Source of the DNA: Fallopia convolvulus
Lineage: Eukaryota; Streptophyta; Magnoliopsida; Caryophyllales; Polygonaceae
Direction: 5' to 3'
Assembly (NCBI GenBank): GCA_964016875.1
Contig: OZ024733.1
Location: 21,867,324 to 21,931,323, forward strand
Length of the DNA: 64,000 bases
Of the stretch, positions 1 to 12,095 are shown in pieces. Below the pieces are notes generated by a model. It saw only the letters and a program-made list of their open reading frames with translations. It did not search any database and was not told the origin of the DNA. Position 1 is the stretch's first letter; each line of letters opens with the position of its first letter. Position numbers and translations under genes: made by a program.

Positions 1-1474
1 AGAAATGCAACATAGAAATTAAATATATAATTACGTATAGGCCAAAATAAGTATTAAAAATCTCAATTAGCCTGTTTGATTTTAAGGCATTTGAATTCCC
101 ACTCTATATCAGGTTTTACCCACATGGTCTCTTCCCACACCTCCCTATAGCTCTTTCCTTATAAGGTTTATCTCCCTCCCTACCATCCTCATATTTGTAA
201 TGAGACAGTTAGGGATGTACATCCAAGGAGGAGTGTTAAAATATTATATATTTTATGGATGCATATAAGATAGAATCTTCAAAAACCCTAGAAGTGACTT
301 ATTTTCCAAGTGTTCTGCTCTCTATAAAAGGCCTCTATGGATGATCTAATAAGATGGATTTTTCTGATCTCCTTTGTCTCTATTCTCTTTGGTCTCTCCT
401 AAATTTATAACAATTACTTTGATATTGGACCATATCCGATCATTGGTGCATAATAATATCTGGTTGTTCGATAATACGGAGTATACAAAAGATAGTGAGT
501 TAAAATAAACATCGTATTATTGTACGTAGTAATCAAGTAGGTGGTCCATCACTAATAGCCTATTAGGTTAATTATGTACCACTAGCTAAATTGAGGATGT
601 TGATACGAAACAGCCTAAGTAGATATGGATGGTTAGAAACTTGCTATATACAGAATTTATGTGTATTGATTAAATCTAATTTGATCATAGCTAGTTTTGT
701 TTTAATATAACGAATGGGGCATTAATTGTTAGTATAAAGTTGGTGGAGAGGTACTAAGAATTTGAATGTGGAATGGACGTCTTTATGCAGATGATTAACC
801 TCTCACACTCCTATATATTTAAGTTGCAGGTCATTAACCGTTCTCTCTTGGCTTTGACTGATCAAATTCAAATCCAAGAAATGTTTTTGCAGTCCAATTA
901 AATAGGTTCTCTCTTTCTTTTTGAAATTAAGTCCATAAATCTTTCAAATTTTAATCTTTCAAATTACTTCTTACCAAATTTTAATCTTTCAAATAATCTG
1001 TCAAATTTGAAGTTTAGTTGGAATGAACGGATTTCCTTATAAATCTTTCAAAGATTTAAAACAAAATTACATTGGGCTACATGCCAATGTAATTTTGTTT
1101 TAAACATTTGTTTTTTTACCTTTTTTTAAAATTTGACATAATATTTCAAAATTTGATCCTATGTTATTTATTTTTGCTAAATCCCAAAACTTAATCGAAG
1201 GAAAATCTCATCGTTGCATTTGCACGGACACTCATATAGCAGTTTGCGCCCACAAGATCCAAGAACCGTTTTGCAGTCCAATTGAGTATAGTTCTCTTTT
1301 CTTTCTTTTTTCTGAAATAGTACGTATTTATAGTCGATCACCATTTCTTTAAATATGGGACACCTAAATTCAGACTCCCGTATAGTTCCGAGATCTCAAG
1401 ATAGTCGATTCGGTGAATCACTTGAACCCTGATACAATGTCATGTCAAAATAGAAATGTAACATATATACAAAT
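1..1474. repeat. Tandem block repeat, copy 1 (cut by window edge)
   Basis: This segment recurs in direct orientation at about 4923-6412 with scattered substitutions and small indels. The window opens inside it, so its left end is unknown. It contains a copia-like LTR (234-412) and a stretch around 1195-1260 that is also kept in copy 2. Its right end, from about 1350, is shared with the blocks at 6293 and 9505, so at least three staggered copies exist in the first 13.6 kb. No credible host gene is seen in it; the small open frame at 1161-1352 is simply duplicated along with the repeat. Confidence 0.85.
234..412 (+). repeat. Copia-like LTR (179 bp) with polypurine tract
   Basis: It starts TGTTA and ends TAACA, the inverted ends expected of a plant LTR. 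It is directly preceded by a purine run, AAGGAGGAG, which looks like a 3' polypurine tract. A TATA box (CTATAAAAGG) lies at about 319-328. No matching upstream LTR is seen, so this is the 3' end of a decayed element or a solo LTR with adjoining internal sequence. The same structure is duplicated at 5160-5338. Confidence 0.6.
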
Positions 1475-2040
1475 CTTTACAACTCTAAAAGTTCTCCCTC
1501 AAGAGATAAATAAATGCACTATTTTCAACAAAATTCCCTCCAAAAGTTCATATTGTTATTACATACAAATCCAATAAATGCTATTTTTAAAACCATTAAT
1601 TTAGTTGACAATAATTATGTACAAAGCATGTATATGGCATCCGTTCAAATCCCTCCACTAAGTATGTTTGTGTAATATAATTAATACTATATGTCATTCC
1701 ATATTCTCCTTGCTACTATATAACCTTTGGTTTTCGTGTACTGCTACACAACCTATCCTTTAGAGTACCAAACGCAAAAAAACGCACAAATAAATGAATG
1801 AAGAACATCCTTTGGAATTGCTTCAACAACTTTTGGAATTTCCTAACTCCAGTATATATACGTCCCGACCGTGCACTTAGAAGCCGCAACTTTACGCATC
1901 GATCACTTGCACCAACACTTGCAACAACGATCGAGGTAAACCGCTTTATGCCACTAATCTCGTTTGTTTGCACTATGGTTTCATAGAAATATCTTATGCA
2001 TACATATATATTTACTAATTATAATTTGCATCTACATTAG
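1475..2040. other. AT-rich spacer, no gene seen
   Basis: No domain-bearing frame was found here. Short open frames on both strands (about 1716-1986) show no recognisable motif. An intron-like acceptor at about 2040 precedes the RPA70-like fragment, so part of this span may once have been its 5' region. Confidence 0.5.
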
Positions 2041-2536
2041 CAGGGAGAAATAAAGGTTGAAAGCATGCTCGCAAACAAAGCACATGAACAAGGGCCTAGA
2101 TTTTACAGTCTTGATGAGTTATGCAATAGTGTTGAGCATGAGATTGAAGTTATTTTATGCAGAATATGGGATGCCACAAATGCATATGTTATATATCTCA
2201 GTACAAACTTCCTTGTTTGCGACAGTAAAATTTCCTATCAAACATTAATTCAACGTTGTATTATTCCATCATCTAACATACCTTTATCTATTTATGATTT
2301 TAGGGAAATGTTATGCGGTGTACTTATGGAGCAATGTTGCTCATTGCTTTGTGGCTAACCTAGAGGAGGGAAACATATATATCATACAGAATCTCACCCT
2401 TGTTCCAAACAAAGAAATGTATAGGATTTATAAAGACAACAATTACATCATTCAGCTTGAGGGCAATATTGTTGTCAAGCAATCTGCAACCCAAGCTGTC
2501 CATGGAGAAAATTACTATAAAGTTATTCCAGAATAA
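2041..2536 (+). pseudogene. Broken RPA70-like (DUF223-type) OB-fold fragment
   Basis: The translated pieces resemble the first OB-fold of plant replication protein A 70-kDa-like proteins, which bind single-stranded DNA in replication and repair. An early piece (about 2065-2240) contains an R-I-W-D-A-T-N motif. A later piece (2294-2536) contains LWSNVAHCF, then EGNIYIIQNLTLVPNK. The pieces are separated by an intron-like gap ending in TTTTAG at about 2304, and the second one needs a frame change near 2320-2330 to read through. There is no start codon context and the rest of the roughly 600-residue protein is absent. RPA-like genes are also carried by some plant Helitrons, so this may be a captured fragment. 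I judge it non-functional. Confidence 0.6.
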
Positions 2537-3165
2537 TATATTGATCCCGTCCATCGAACGAGGTCAGTCATCTAGTTTATATGTATAATTACAAGCCAAA
2601 TGTGGGATGACTAAATAAATGCTCATAAATGTCATGCCAAAATAGAAATGTAACATTCAAATTATATGTATAATTGTAAGCCAAATGTGGAACTTCTAAT
2701 TACCCTAGCTACAAAATATCATGCCATATAAGCATAACAAATGGTTGTCATTTCCATTTCCACTTGACTCATCATTTGTGTGTTTTATCATGCTCTCGCA
2801 ACTAGCATATGACATGAACTCGTTCCTTTGGTTGACCAGCAAAAGCTTGTTGACATGCCTCAATTGGGGTGGATTTTTGGCAACTTGGATTCGAGTCTCT
2901 GGGCTAAGGAAGAGGTATCTTGATCGACATTTTTGTCTATAGTGACATGGTGGGTTTGGAAGTAGCACAATGAGGTAATTTTTAAGGGTGCACCCACTTC
3001 CATTTTCTAGCCAGGTTTAGTTTGTTTAACTAAGTTATAGCTATGCCATAGGTCAAGTGATGGATGACGATATGAGACCAGAAACTAGGGTCCAAGAGCT
3101 CTTAGTTTCTTGGACAAGGCCGGTTGCTCCATGGATATAATTGAATACAAATGCCCCTTCTAGGG
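2537..3165. other. Spacer with short repeat unit, no gene seen
   Basis: Around 2610-2690 lies one of several short dispersed units (also near 1435, 6375, 6475 and 9590) that read roughly AAATGTCATGTCAAAATAG followed by AAATGTAACATACAAATTA. No coding motif was recognised. Confidence 0.5.
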
Positions 3166-3397
3166 GGAATCCAGGGATGGTGGCAATGGGCGGTGTGTTA
3201 CTGTGTTGTTGGGTGAGGATGGTCATTGGTTGGGTAGTTTCTCTTTGAATATTTGTAGTATGTATTTAATTATACAACACCGGCTGAGATGTGGGGTGTA
3301 CTATGAGCTTCAGGGTGCTTGGGAACTAGGTTATAAACGTCTCATTGTTGAGGTTGACTCTGAGATTGTGATTGGATTTCTACAGAAAAAGTTATAA
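3165..3397 (+). pseudogene. RNase H-like (RVT_3) fragment
   Basis: The 64-codon frame at 3203-3397 ends in a motif like GAWELGYKRLIVEVDS, typical of the plant RNase H-like domain found in LINE-derived and stand-alone RVT_3 proteins. The conserved D of the EVDS motif is present, but the N-terminal part of the domain lies in another frame and the first catalytic D/E residues are not assembled. It is probably a relic of a LINE or a captured RNase H domain. There is no evidence of expression. Confidence 0.5.
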
Positions 3398-4922
3398 TGG
3401 ACACTTATCCATTATCATATCTGTATGTATATGCCATGACTTTATTCACAAGAACTAGATCATCTGTTTAATTTGTGTGTATATGTAAGTGAATCATCTT
3501 GTACGTTGATGGTTTGGCTAACTATGTGTTCCCGTTACCTTTAGACTTTTACTAACATATGATTTAAGGGGGACACCACTCCGATTGGTAACTTATGTCG
3601 AAGTAATAGCTATATCTCAGTATTACTTTGTTGCTCTATTTTTTTTGGTAAAAACTACTAACATCATCACTTTAATTAATTAAGTATTCTAAAATAAGAT
3701 GAGAGTTGGTAATGGTCCAATTCTTGTTTCCTCAAATAAGACGCATACACTGATTTATGCTGAGAGATCAGAGATCAAACATAATGCATATTAATTGCAT
3801 TTTTTTAAAACGTTGGTCAACTTGCATTTTTTTAATCTTTCATGATTTATGCTCTTTTTTTAACCGTTCATGAACGTTATCAATAACACAAACCATGCAT
3901 AATTTGGGGATGCTAATCATCTGATCTTAAAAAAGAAATAGAGAAAATTTTATCATAATGACCACAAAATAAAATAGGGGGTAAAATATCATGCATATAA
4001 AGTTGCGCATTAACAATACTGTAAATAATTTAACATAGTAGAATTTATCCTCATTTTACAAATTTATTTTATCATTTCAGCTATGGTTCATCCATCTTAT
4101 ATTATGATAATAGAGTATGCCACAAATTAAAAAAATCCAACCCCATGAAATATAGTACTATTAATTAAGTAATAGCACTAGTTTAAACTAGATTTATCAT
4201 CTAATCCTTTGGGTAACTAACTCTTTAGGAAATTAACATTTTTAATTATCTCTCTTGTCCATATTTCTTTTGATAATCTACCCAAAATTATTTTAAAAGT
4301 ACTTTGTTAAAGTTAATATTAGTTTGGCTATTGTTGAGATTGATACTTTGTTACTCATCTACCTAGTACAATTATAAAGTAGAAACCAAGTATGAAGAAA
4401 AAATTGTGCTACTTGTCACCATGTGAAAAGGTTAAAATTATTTTTTTGATAAATTGTGCCACTTGTCACCACTTCCACCACTAACTACTACAACTTATTT
4501 TTTAATGAAAATTTGATTCAAAAATATTTTACTATTTTATATAAATAGTTAATATGTATATATTTTATTATTTTATATAATGAGTATATAATAATTAGAA
4601 ATTTAGAAGCACTACTCCAATTTGATTAAGTGCTCTCTAAACACTTTAATTTTGACAATTACTTTAGATTACTTTGTGTTATATATACATATTTTGTCTT
4701 CTAATTTTTTCTAAACACTTTAATTTTTAACAATTACTTTACGAGTATTATGATTTTGTATCTATCTCTATTATAATTTTACAATAATTTTAAAAATATT
4801 AAAATTTATTATATTTATCTCTATTATAACTCGTACATGGTACACTAGTTCAATGTTATTTTCAGCTTGGAAAGTATATGCTCGATCACACACCGTCAAA
4901 ACAATAAATGCGAGGCCAAAAT
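3398..4922. other. AT-rich spacer, no gene seen
   Basis: Very AT-rich sequence with short direct repeats, for example AAATTGTGC-C/T-ACTTGTCACCA at about 4404 and 4450, and CTAAACACTTTAATTTT twice near 4635 and 4710. I see no gene. Confidence 0.5.
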
Positions 4923-6412
4923 AGAAATGCAACATACAAATTAAATGTATAATTACGTATAGGCCAAAATAAGTATTAAGCAAATCTCAATTAATCCTTT
5001 TGATTTTAAGGCATTTGAATTCCCACTCAATATCAGGTTTTACCCATAATGGTCTCTTCCCACACCTACCTATAGCTCTTTCCAATATAAGGCTTATCTC
5101 CCTCCCTACCATCCTCATATTTGTAATGAGACAGTTAGGGATGTACATCCAAGGAGGAGTGTTAAAATATTATATATTTTATGGATGTATATAAGATAGA
5201 ATCTTCAAAAACCCTAGAAGTGACTTATTTTCCAAGTGTTCTGCTCTCTATAAAAGGCCTCTATGGATGATCTAATAAGATGGACTTTTCTGATCTCCTT
5301 TGTCTCTATTCTCTTTGTTCTCTCCTAAATTTATAACAATTACTTTGATATTGGACCATATCCGATCATTGGTGCATACTAATATCTGGTTGTTCGATAA
5401 TATGGAGTATTCAAAAGATAGTGAGTTAAAATAAACATCGTATTATTGTACGTGGTAATCTAGTAGGTGGTCCATCACTAATAGCCTATTAGGTTCATTA
5501 TGTACCACTAGCTAAATTGAGGATATTGATACGAAACAACCTAGCTAGAGATGGACGGTTACAAACTTACTATTTACAGAATTTATTTGTATTGATTGAA
5601 TCTGATTTGGTCATTGCTAGTTTTGTTTTAATATAATGAATGGGGCATTGATTGTTAGTATAAAGTTGGTGGAGAGGTACTAAGAATTTGAACGTGGAAT
5701 GGACGTCTTTATGCAGACGATCAACCCCTCACACTCCTATATATTTAAGATGCAGGTCATTAACCGTTCTCTCTTGGCTTTGGCTGATGAAATTCAAATC
5801 CAAGAATTGTTTTTGTCGTCCAGTTGAGTAGGTTCTCTCTTTCTTTTTGAAATTAAGTCCATAAATCTTTCAAATTTTAATCTTTCAAAGATTTAAATCT
5901 TTCAAATTACTTCTTACCAAATTTTAATCTTTCAAATAATCTGTCAAATTTTGAAGTTCAGTTGGAATGAACGGATTTCCTTATAAATCTTTCAAAGATT
6001 TAAAACAAAATTATATTGGGCTACATGCCAATGTAATTTTGTTTTAAATCTGTGTTTTTTTCCTTTTCTAAAAATTTGACATAATATTTCAAAATTTGAT
6101 CCTATGTTATTTGTTTTTGCTAAATCCCAAAACTTAATTGAAGGGAAATCTCATCGTTGCATTTGCACGGACACTCATATAGCAGTTTGCGCCCACAAGA
6201 TCCAAGAACCGTTTTGCAGTCCAATTGAGTATAGTTCTCTTTTCTTTCTTTTTTCTGAAATAGTACGTATTTATAGTCGATCACCATTTCTTTAAATATG
6301 GGACACCTAAATTCAGACTCCCGTATAGTTCCGAGATCTCAAGATAGTCACTTCGGTGAATCACTTGAACCCTGATACAATGTCATGTCAAAATGGAAAT
6401 ATAACATACATA
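4923..6412. repeat. Tandem block repeat, copy 2 (left part)
   Basis: Direct repeat of 1-1474. The offset is 4922 at the left and about 4943 near the right end, so the copies differ by small indels. It includes the second copia-like LTR (5160-5338). It continues without a break into the 6293-8270 block, which is duplicated again at 9505. Confidence 0.85.
5160..5338 (+). repeat. Copia-like LTR, duplicated copy
   Basis: Same 179-bp TGTTA...TAACA unit as 234-412, again directly after an AAGGAGGAG purine tract and with the CTATAAAAGG box. Because the flanks are duplicated as well, it was copied by segmental duplication, not by a second insertion. Confidence 0.6.
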
Positions 6413-8270
6413 TAAATTTATATGTATAATTACAAGCCAAATGTGGGACGACTAAATAAATGCTTATAAATGTCATGTCAAAATAGAAATGTAACATACA
6501 AATTATATGTATAATAACAAGCCAAAACAAGTATTAAAAGAACCGATTAAACAATATGACTCCCCCTCAATTAGTGTTTGATTTCGTAACACTTTGTACT
6601 TACTTTCAATTAGTGTTTAATTTCATAACACTTTGTACCTACCTTTATTTGTGTTTGTTTTCGTAATATATTGTACGTACCATGGAGCTATTAACTTACT
6701 AATGGATATCTTATGGATATTTTCTATCCAATATTATAGATATATATTTTTTCTTATTGTATTTATGTGCATATTTTATACTTGGGCTACATGCCAATGT
6801 AATTAGTATGTAAATGTTAGTGATGAAGACAAGAGCTTTTACACATAACTTAGTCTCTCTCTCAAATTGTTCACTTACACATCCACTCTATATATTATAG
6901 ATATATATATTTTCTTATTTTAGTTATGAATAATTACCTTTTGGTGTGCAAAATTCTAAAAGGGGCTTCATTATTTGTAGATGATATATGGTTAAATCAT
7001 ACTTTGCTCTAAGTGCCTTTTCTAACATGCCATAACTGTAAATTGTGAGTCTCGTTTTACTGTTCATCTCTGCATCTCCCTTGTTCTAGTTTTAGCAACT
7101 AATTTAATGCTTTTGCATCGAGAAGATGACAGAAATCAATTCTTGATGTAAAGCATAAGCAAAAGCTTAACTCATCTCTCAACCATTCATCATACAGTAA
7201 AACCTCTATAAATTAATATGGCTAGGAACATGATATTTTATTATTTTATAGAGATATTAATTAACCGATAAATTAATATTTATTAATTTAAAGAGATTTT
7301 TGTATTAAGAGCTTTCAAAATGCACTATCATGCAAGATTTTATTGTAGGATTTTAGAATGCTATGAGTTGGGACAATCCGATTCATGTAAGATTAATGTT
7401 TTGACTGCTATCAATTTTGTACTCTCAACTTAGATAGTTAATGTTGAGCAAGAGGCAATAGCAAATTGTTTTAGACACTGCAAATTTCCTTCATGAGATG
7501 AAGTCTCAAGGAATGATTATAGTTGACATTGCAAAATTTGTTTTCAAAATAATGCTAGAAATGTTGGATCCAATAAGAAAAGTTAAAGATGAGCTCCAAA
7601 TAGAACTAAGAAAAAACAAACAACACTACAATCATATTTCATTAGATTTTCTTAGTTATGACTATGTAACTTTTTATATAATTATTAATTTATGATATTA
7701 ATGGGACCTTATATTTATATAGTGGTTTTTTGAAAATATATTATCTTATCGAAATTTGTTAAATTTTGCATTGGCCCAAATCGGGACTAGAGAAAAATAT
7801 TAATTTAAAGAGTTTATTAATTTATCGAGTATTAATTTACAGAGGTTCTACTGTATGTTTTCATCACATAAGAAAAAGGAAGTAGAAGAAATTGAGGGTT
7901 AAATTTCGTCTGCCAAGTTTTGGAAGTTTAGGTAATTTTTTAATTTGCTGAGTTTTTCTTCCTCATCTGCTTCATTTGAGTGAGGTAGTTCTTGCCTTCT
8001 TGGTGCTTGGTTTATGAAAATAATGTATGACATTCTACAATTTTGAATTGGTTTTTTATGCACAAAAAACCAGCAAAATTTATTTTTTATGTCCAAAGTA
8101 GTTGATTTTGATATCATCATTATTTCATTAGGAGTGAGGAACAACAAATGTTGGGAAACAAAAGATTAGGTTATTGATATTATGCAGGCTATTGATATTA
8201 TGCATTTAACCATGCAAGCTATTGATATTATGCATGTGAAATGATTAATTAAGGTAATCTCTCAAACTTA
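6293..8270. repeat. Block repeat unit A (pairs with 9505-13600)
   Basis: 6293-7192 aligns directly with 9505-10390, and 7854-8270 aligns with 10391-10508 plus 13275-13590. Unit A carries an insertion at 7195-7853 that unit B lacks. Unit B carries an insertion at 10509-13274 that unit A lacks. Each unit therefore preserves the empty site of the other. Confidence 0.85.
7195..7853 (+). mobile_element. Pogo/Emigrant-type Tc1-mariner element, 659 bp
   Basis: The terminal inverted repeats begin CAGTAAAACCTCTATAAATT and, at the right end, read CAGTAGAACCTCTGTAAATT in reverse complement. A TA lies on each side (7193-7194, 7854-7855), as expected for Tc1-mariner target duplication. The termini match what I know of the plant Emigrant/Lemi (pogo) group. 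Inside (about 7375-7530) a stop-ridden frame contains residues like INVLTAIN and NCFRHCKF, resembling the C-terminal part of pogo-like DDE transposases. It is a decayed internal-deletion derivative, not a random MITE. The frame at 7498-7695 is probably transposase tail or noise. Confidence 0.8.
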
Positions 8271-9504
8271 AGAAGAAGGTTGTTTGTTGGTTTTCAATAT
8301 TACATTCAATGACGAATATGCCTCGTTTTATCCAAGTCGGTCATATTCGCATATGTATGATAAGTTGACAATATATTATATGAAATCTAACAAACAATTT
8401 CTACTTGCAAGTTGAGTATATATAGTAAATTTGTCACACTAACTATCGAGTTGATTATATAATAAGCTAGATTTTGGATAGACACGACAATTAATAAGCT
8501 AGATTTCGAGGAGATAATATTACTAAAAATTACATATTAGTATTTTATAGGATTGAAAAGGACCTGTAACTACACTGATAGTGGTAGTAGAATTTTTTTA
8601 ACAAAATAACCAAAAAATAATGCTTAGCTTGGCTTGCCAATTTTGTTAGAGTTCATCTCTAACTAAATTTATGATGAAGTGACTAATTAGAGATTAATAT
8701 GATATGTATTTATCGATCATCATTTTTTGAAACATGAGACTAAATGCTCATACACGATCATGTCAAATTTGCAATACAAGCCAAAAACTAAATATTAAAC
8801 ATGCCCACTTTATCTGCTCTGAATTTATGACGAATTGATTAGACATTAAGAAATAAAAATGATATGTATATATAATTGATCATTAAAACAAATTTGATGA
8901 ATTTTATTTATAATCAATAATCATTTTTAAAAATGTGATGAATTAATTGGAGAGGGGCCGAACTTGGCATCTTTGAACAAAAATAAAAGAAAGGACTTGG
9001 CATAATTCCATGATGCGACTTACTTACTTACATGATGTGGTATACGGTATACCAACCACAATACTCAATATGAACAAGGCTAAGGTAAAAACTAAAAAGG
9101 AATATGGCATTAATAAAGTGGGCTTAATATAGTAAAGGAATCAATTTTTTGTATAATAAATATGGTAAGTAGCTATATATACAAGCTCTGAACACTAAAT
9201 ATGTGAAGAAGACCTCACGTTACCTCCAAGCACTCTAAACCCATAAATAAAAAAGAAGAGTAATGACCTGAATATTTCAAAGTTTCTTAATTTTCAAACC
9301 TCCGGGCTTTAACTACATGGCTCACAAGTTTGAAATTCCTTCAATATTCATAAAATTTGTAGTTTTTTATTTTTTTTTAAAAAAAATCTAAATTAATATT
9401 GATTAGTTAATATTGAATTGGTGAAATAATCATAAATAGGTTTGTTATGAATATACTATTGTAAGAATGGTATATTTCTCTTCAATATCGATCATCATTT
9501 ATTG
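8271..9504. other. AT-rich spacer, no gene seen
   Basis: No coding motif was recognised. Degenerate pieces of the neighbouring block repeat occur near 8700-8800, including a TCGATCATCATTT motif and the AAATGCTCATA...CAAGCCAAAA unit. Confidence 0.45.
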
Positions 9505-10508
9505 AAATGTAGGACAACTAAATTCAGTCTCCGGTCTAGTTCCGATATCTCAAGATAGTCGCTTCGGTGAATCACTTGAACCCTAATACAATGTCATGTC
9601 AAAATAGAAATGTAACATACATACAAATTTATATCTATAATAATTACAAGCCAAATGTGAGACGACTAAATAAATGCTCATAAATGTCGTGACAAAATAG
9701 AAATGTAACATACAAATTATATGTATACAAGCCAAAACAAGTATTAAAAGAACTGATTAGACAATATGGCTCTTATTCAATTAGTGTTTGATTTCGTAAC
9801 ACTTTGTACTTACCTTCATTAGTGTTTGATTTCGTAACACTTTGTACCTACCTTCATTTGTGTTTGTTTTCGTAACATATTGTACATACCTTGGGGCTAT
9901 TAACTTACTAATGGATATCTTATGGATATTTTCTATCCTATATTATAGATATATATTTTCTTATTGTATTTATGTGCATATCTTATACTTGGGCTACATG
10001 CCAATGTAATTAGTATGTAAATGTTAGTGAAGACAAGAACTTTTACACGTAATCTAGTATATCTCTCAAATTGTTCACTTATACGTCCACTTTATATTAT
10101 ATATATATATATTCTTATTGTAATTACGAATATTTACCTTTTTGATGTGCAAAATTCTAAAAGGGGCTTCATTATTTGTAAATGATATATGGGTAAATCA
10201 TACTTTGCTCTAAGTGCCTTTTCTAACATGACATAATTGTAAATCATGAGTCTCGTTTTAATGTTCATCTTTGCATCTCCCTTGTTCTAGTTTTAGCAAC
10301 TAGTTTAATGCTTTTGCAGAGATAATATGACCAAATTCAATTGTTGAAGTAAAGCATAAACAAAAGCCTAACTCATCTCTCAAACTTTCAGTATATGTTT
10401 TCATCACAGAAGAAAAAGGAAGTAGAAGAAATTAGAAGTTAAATTTCGTCTGCCAAGCTTTGGAGTTTAGGTAATTTTTTGATTTGCTGAGTTTTTCTTC
10501 ATCATCTT

Positions 10509-10775
10509 TGTTATGTCCCAATGACAATAACATGGACAATTCAATAGAAAATGAGGAGATTAGAAGAGAATTAGAGAGAAAGAAGAGAAATTACAAAGGA
10601 AGAAGAAGAGATAGAGGAAGAAGAGGATAGGAGAGATAGAAAAGGAAAGTTCATTCATTCAACAATACCCGTACCGAATACAATTCCCAACTTATAAAGC
10701 CTTTTCAAAATATTACACAAGAGACCCATTATTTTCCTAATTACACAATACCACCTCTATATCCTATACATGACA
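10509..10775 (-). repeat. 3' LTR of RRM-carrying element (267 bp)
   Basis: TGTTATGTCC... to ...TATACATGACA. Its plus strand is strongly purine-rich (GAAGAAGAG-type runs). It differs from the other LTR by about eight substitutions and a net 5 bp of indels. Confidence 0.9.
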
Positions 10776-11336
10776 TTACTCTCCCCTTATAAAAGCTTTT
10801 TCCTCAAAGCTTATATAATGTAGAATTATCACTTAATACTAGTGATGAAATTTAATATCATGTATACAAAAGTGTTGAGTGTTGTCTAATTATATTGAGC
10901 ACAAATCTTCAATTCCATGTGGAGGAATTTGTCCATGTACGATCTTGAAATTAGGAAGCATATAATATGCACCACCGTAGCTTGTCACCACCTCCTCTTG
11001 TGCATTTAATGCATATTCCACAAAATTTAGAGCTTCAACACTTCAACACTTCAAAGACCAAGGCCAACTTCAAAGAAGTTGCAAGTTCAGCTCTTAACAA
11101 TTCAAAATGTAACTGCCCTAGAACATTATTAAAATTGCCCAAATTCCCTAAACAACTCAAAAAAAAACTCAGGACACTCAGAAAACTTTAGGAAACTGAA
11201 CCAAGTATGGTGAAATGAATCTTGTGTAGCCCATTCAGTCATAAGCGACTTGCAAACAACCCTTTTTATATCTAGCAAGTTGCTCAACATCTCTTTCATA
11301 CATCAACAACCAAACTCATCAATTAAAATCCTAAGA

Positions 11337-12095
11337 TTAAACATCAACCCATGTAGCTTCCACACAGCTATTAACTATACCAGGATCCCATTGTAGTCTC
11401 CTTTCCTTAGCAACTACCACTATTGAATTCTTATATGTTTGTTCACAAAAAGCAGAAGATGGCTGATTTTCAGTAGAACCAAAATCAAAAGTAGGTAATG
11501 GCCCTATTTGCAAACTCATTATAGGAATTCCCGCGTCAAAAACCAAATTTCCATCCAACCACATCCGCTTGTCTACAACCATATCGATTACAAGTGGAAA
11601 TTTAACATCATGGCTAATCACATTTGGCTCCGTTTCAAACACACCAAGCCTAGGCATTTTAGTAAACACATTGTGTGCAGTTCAATATTCTAAGGACTTG
11701 GTCAACTTCTCAACAAAGCTATCACCCTCACACATGACATCTATTTTTGTCACCTGAGATTCTTGAATGGAGAGGATATCAATACTCTTTTCACATTCTC
11801 GAATCCATTTACCTTCTTGGAGGTTGCCTTTCTCAAACTCATTGCTTTCTTGTGGCTCATTGATCCGTACATGATTGGAATTATCAGCACCCCTGCATAT
11901 CACAACCGACAACTCAGATCCTACTATGTTCCTTGTTGTTGACATATCACCAAATACATGGTGAGCAACCGAAACTAAGGACTCATTACACTCTTGAACA
12001 CTCATTCTCGGAACTATTTCTTGGCCCTGGATTTTAATCTTCAACACTCTCAATCGATAAAAGATCTTCGTCACCCAAATTTTTGATTTCATCAC
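11337..12095 (-). pseudogene. Unknown frame in RRM-carrying LTR element
   Basis: A single reading frame runs from 12095 to 11337 with one internal stop at 11682-11684, giving segments of about 137 and 110 codons. It overlaps the end of the RRM frame by about 60 bp in a different phase. I recognise no domain. The upstream part is rich in E, S and N. The downstream part has a motif LQWDPGI near its C terminus and ends WVDV. It may be the continuation of the captured protein after a frameshift, or an unrelated linker region. No catalytic retroviral motif is visible. Confidence 0.4.

Noticed and set aside
1161..1352. Duplicated 63-codon frame (also at 6104-6295) as a conserved small gene
   Set aside because: The surrounding non-coding DNA is equally conserved, so the similarity reflects recent block duplication and not coding selection.
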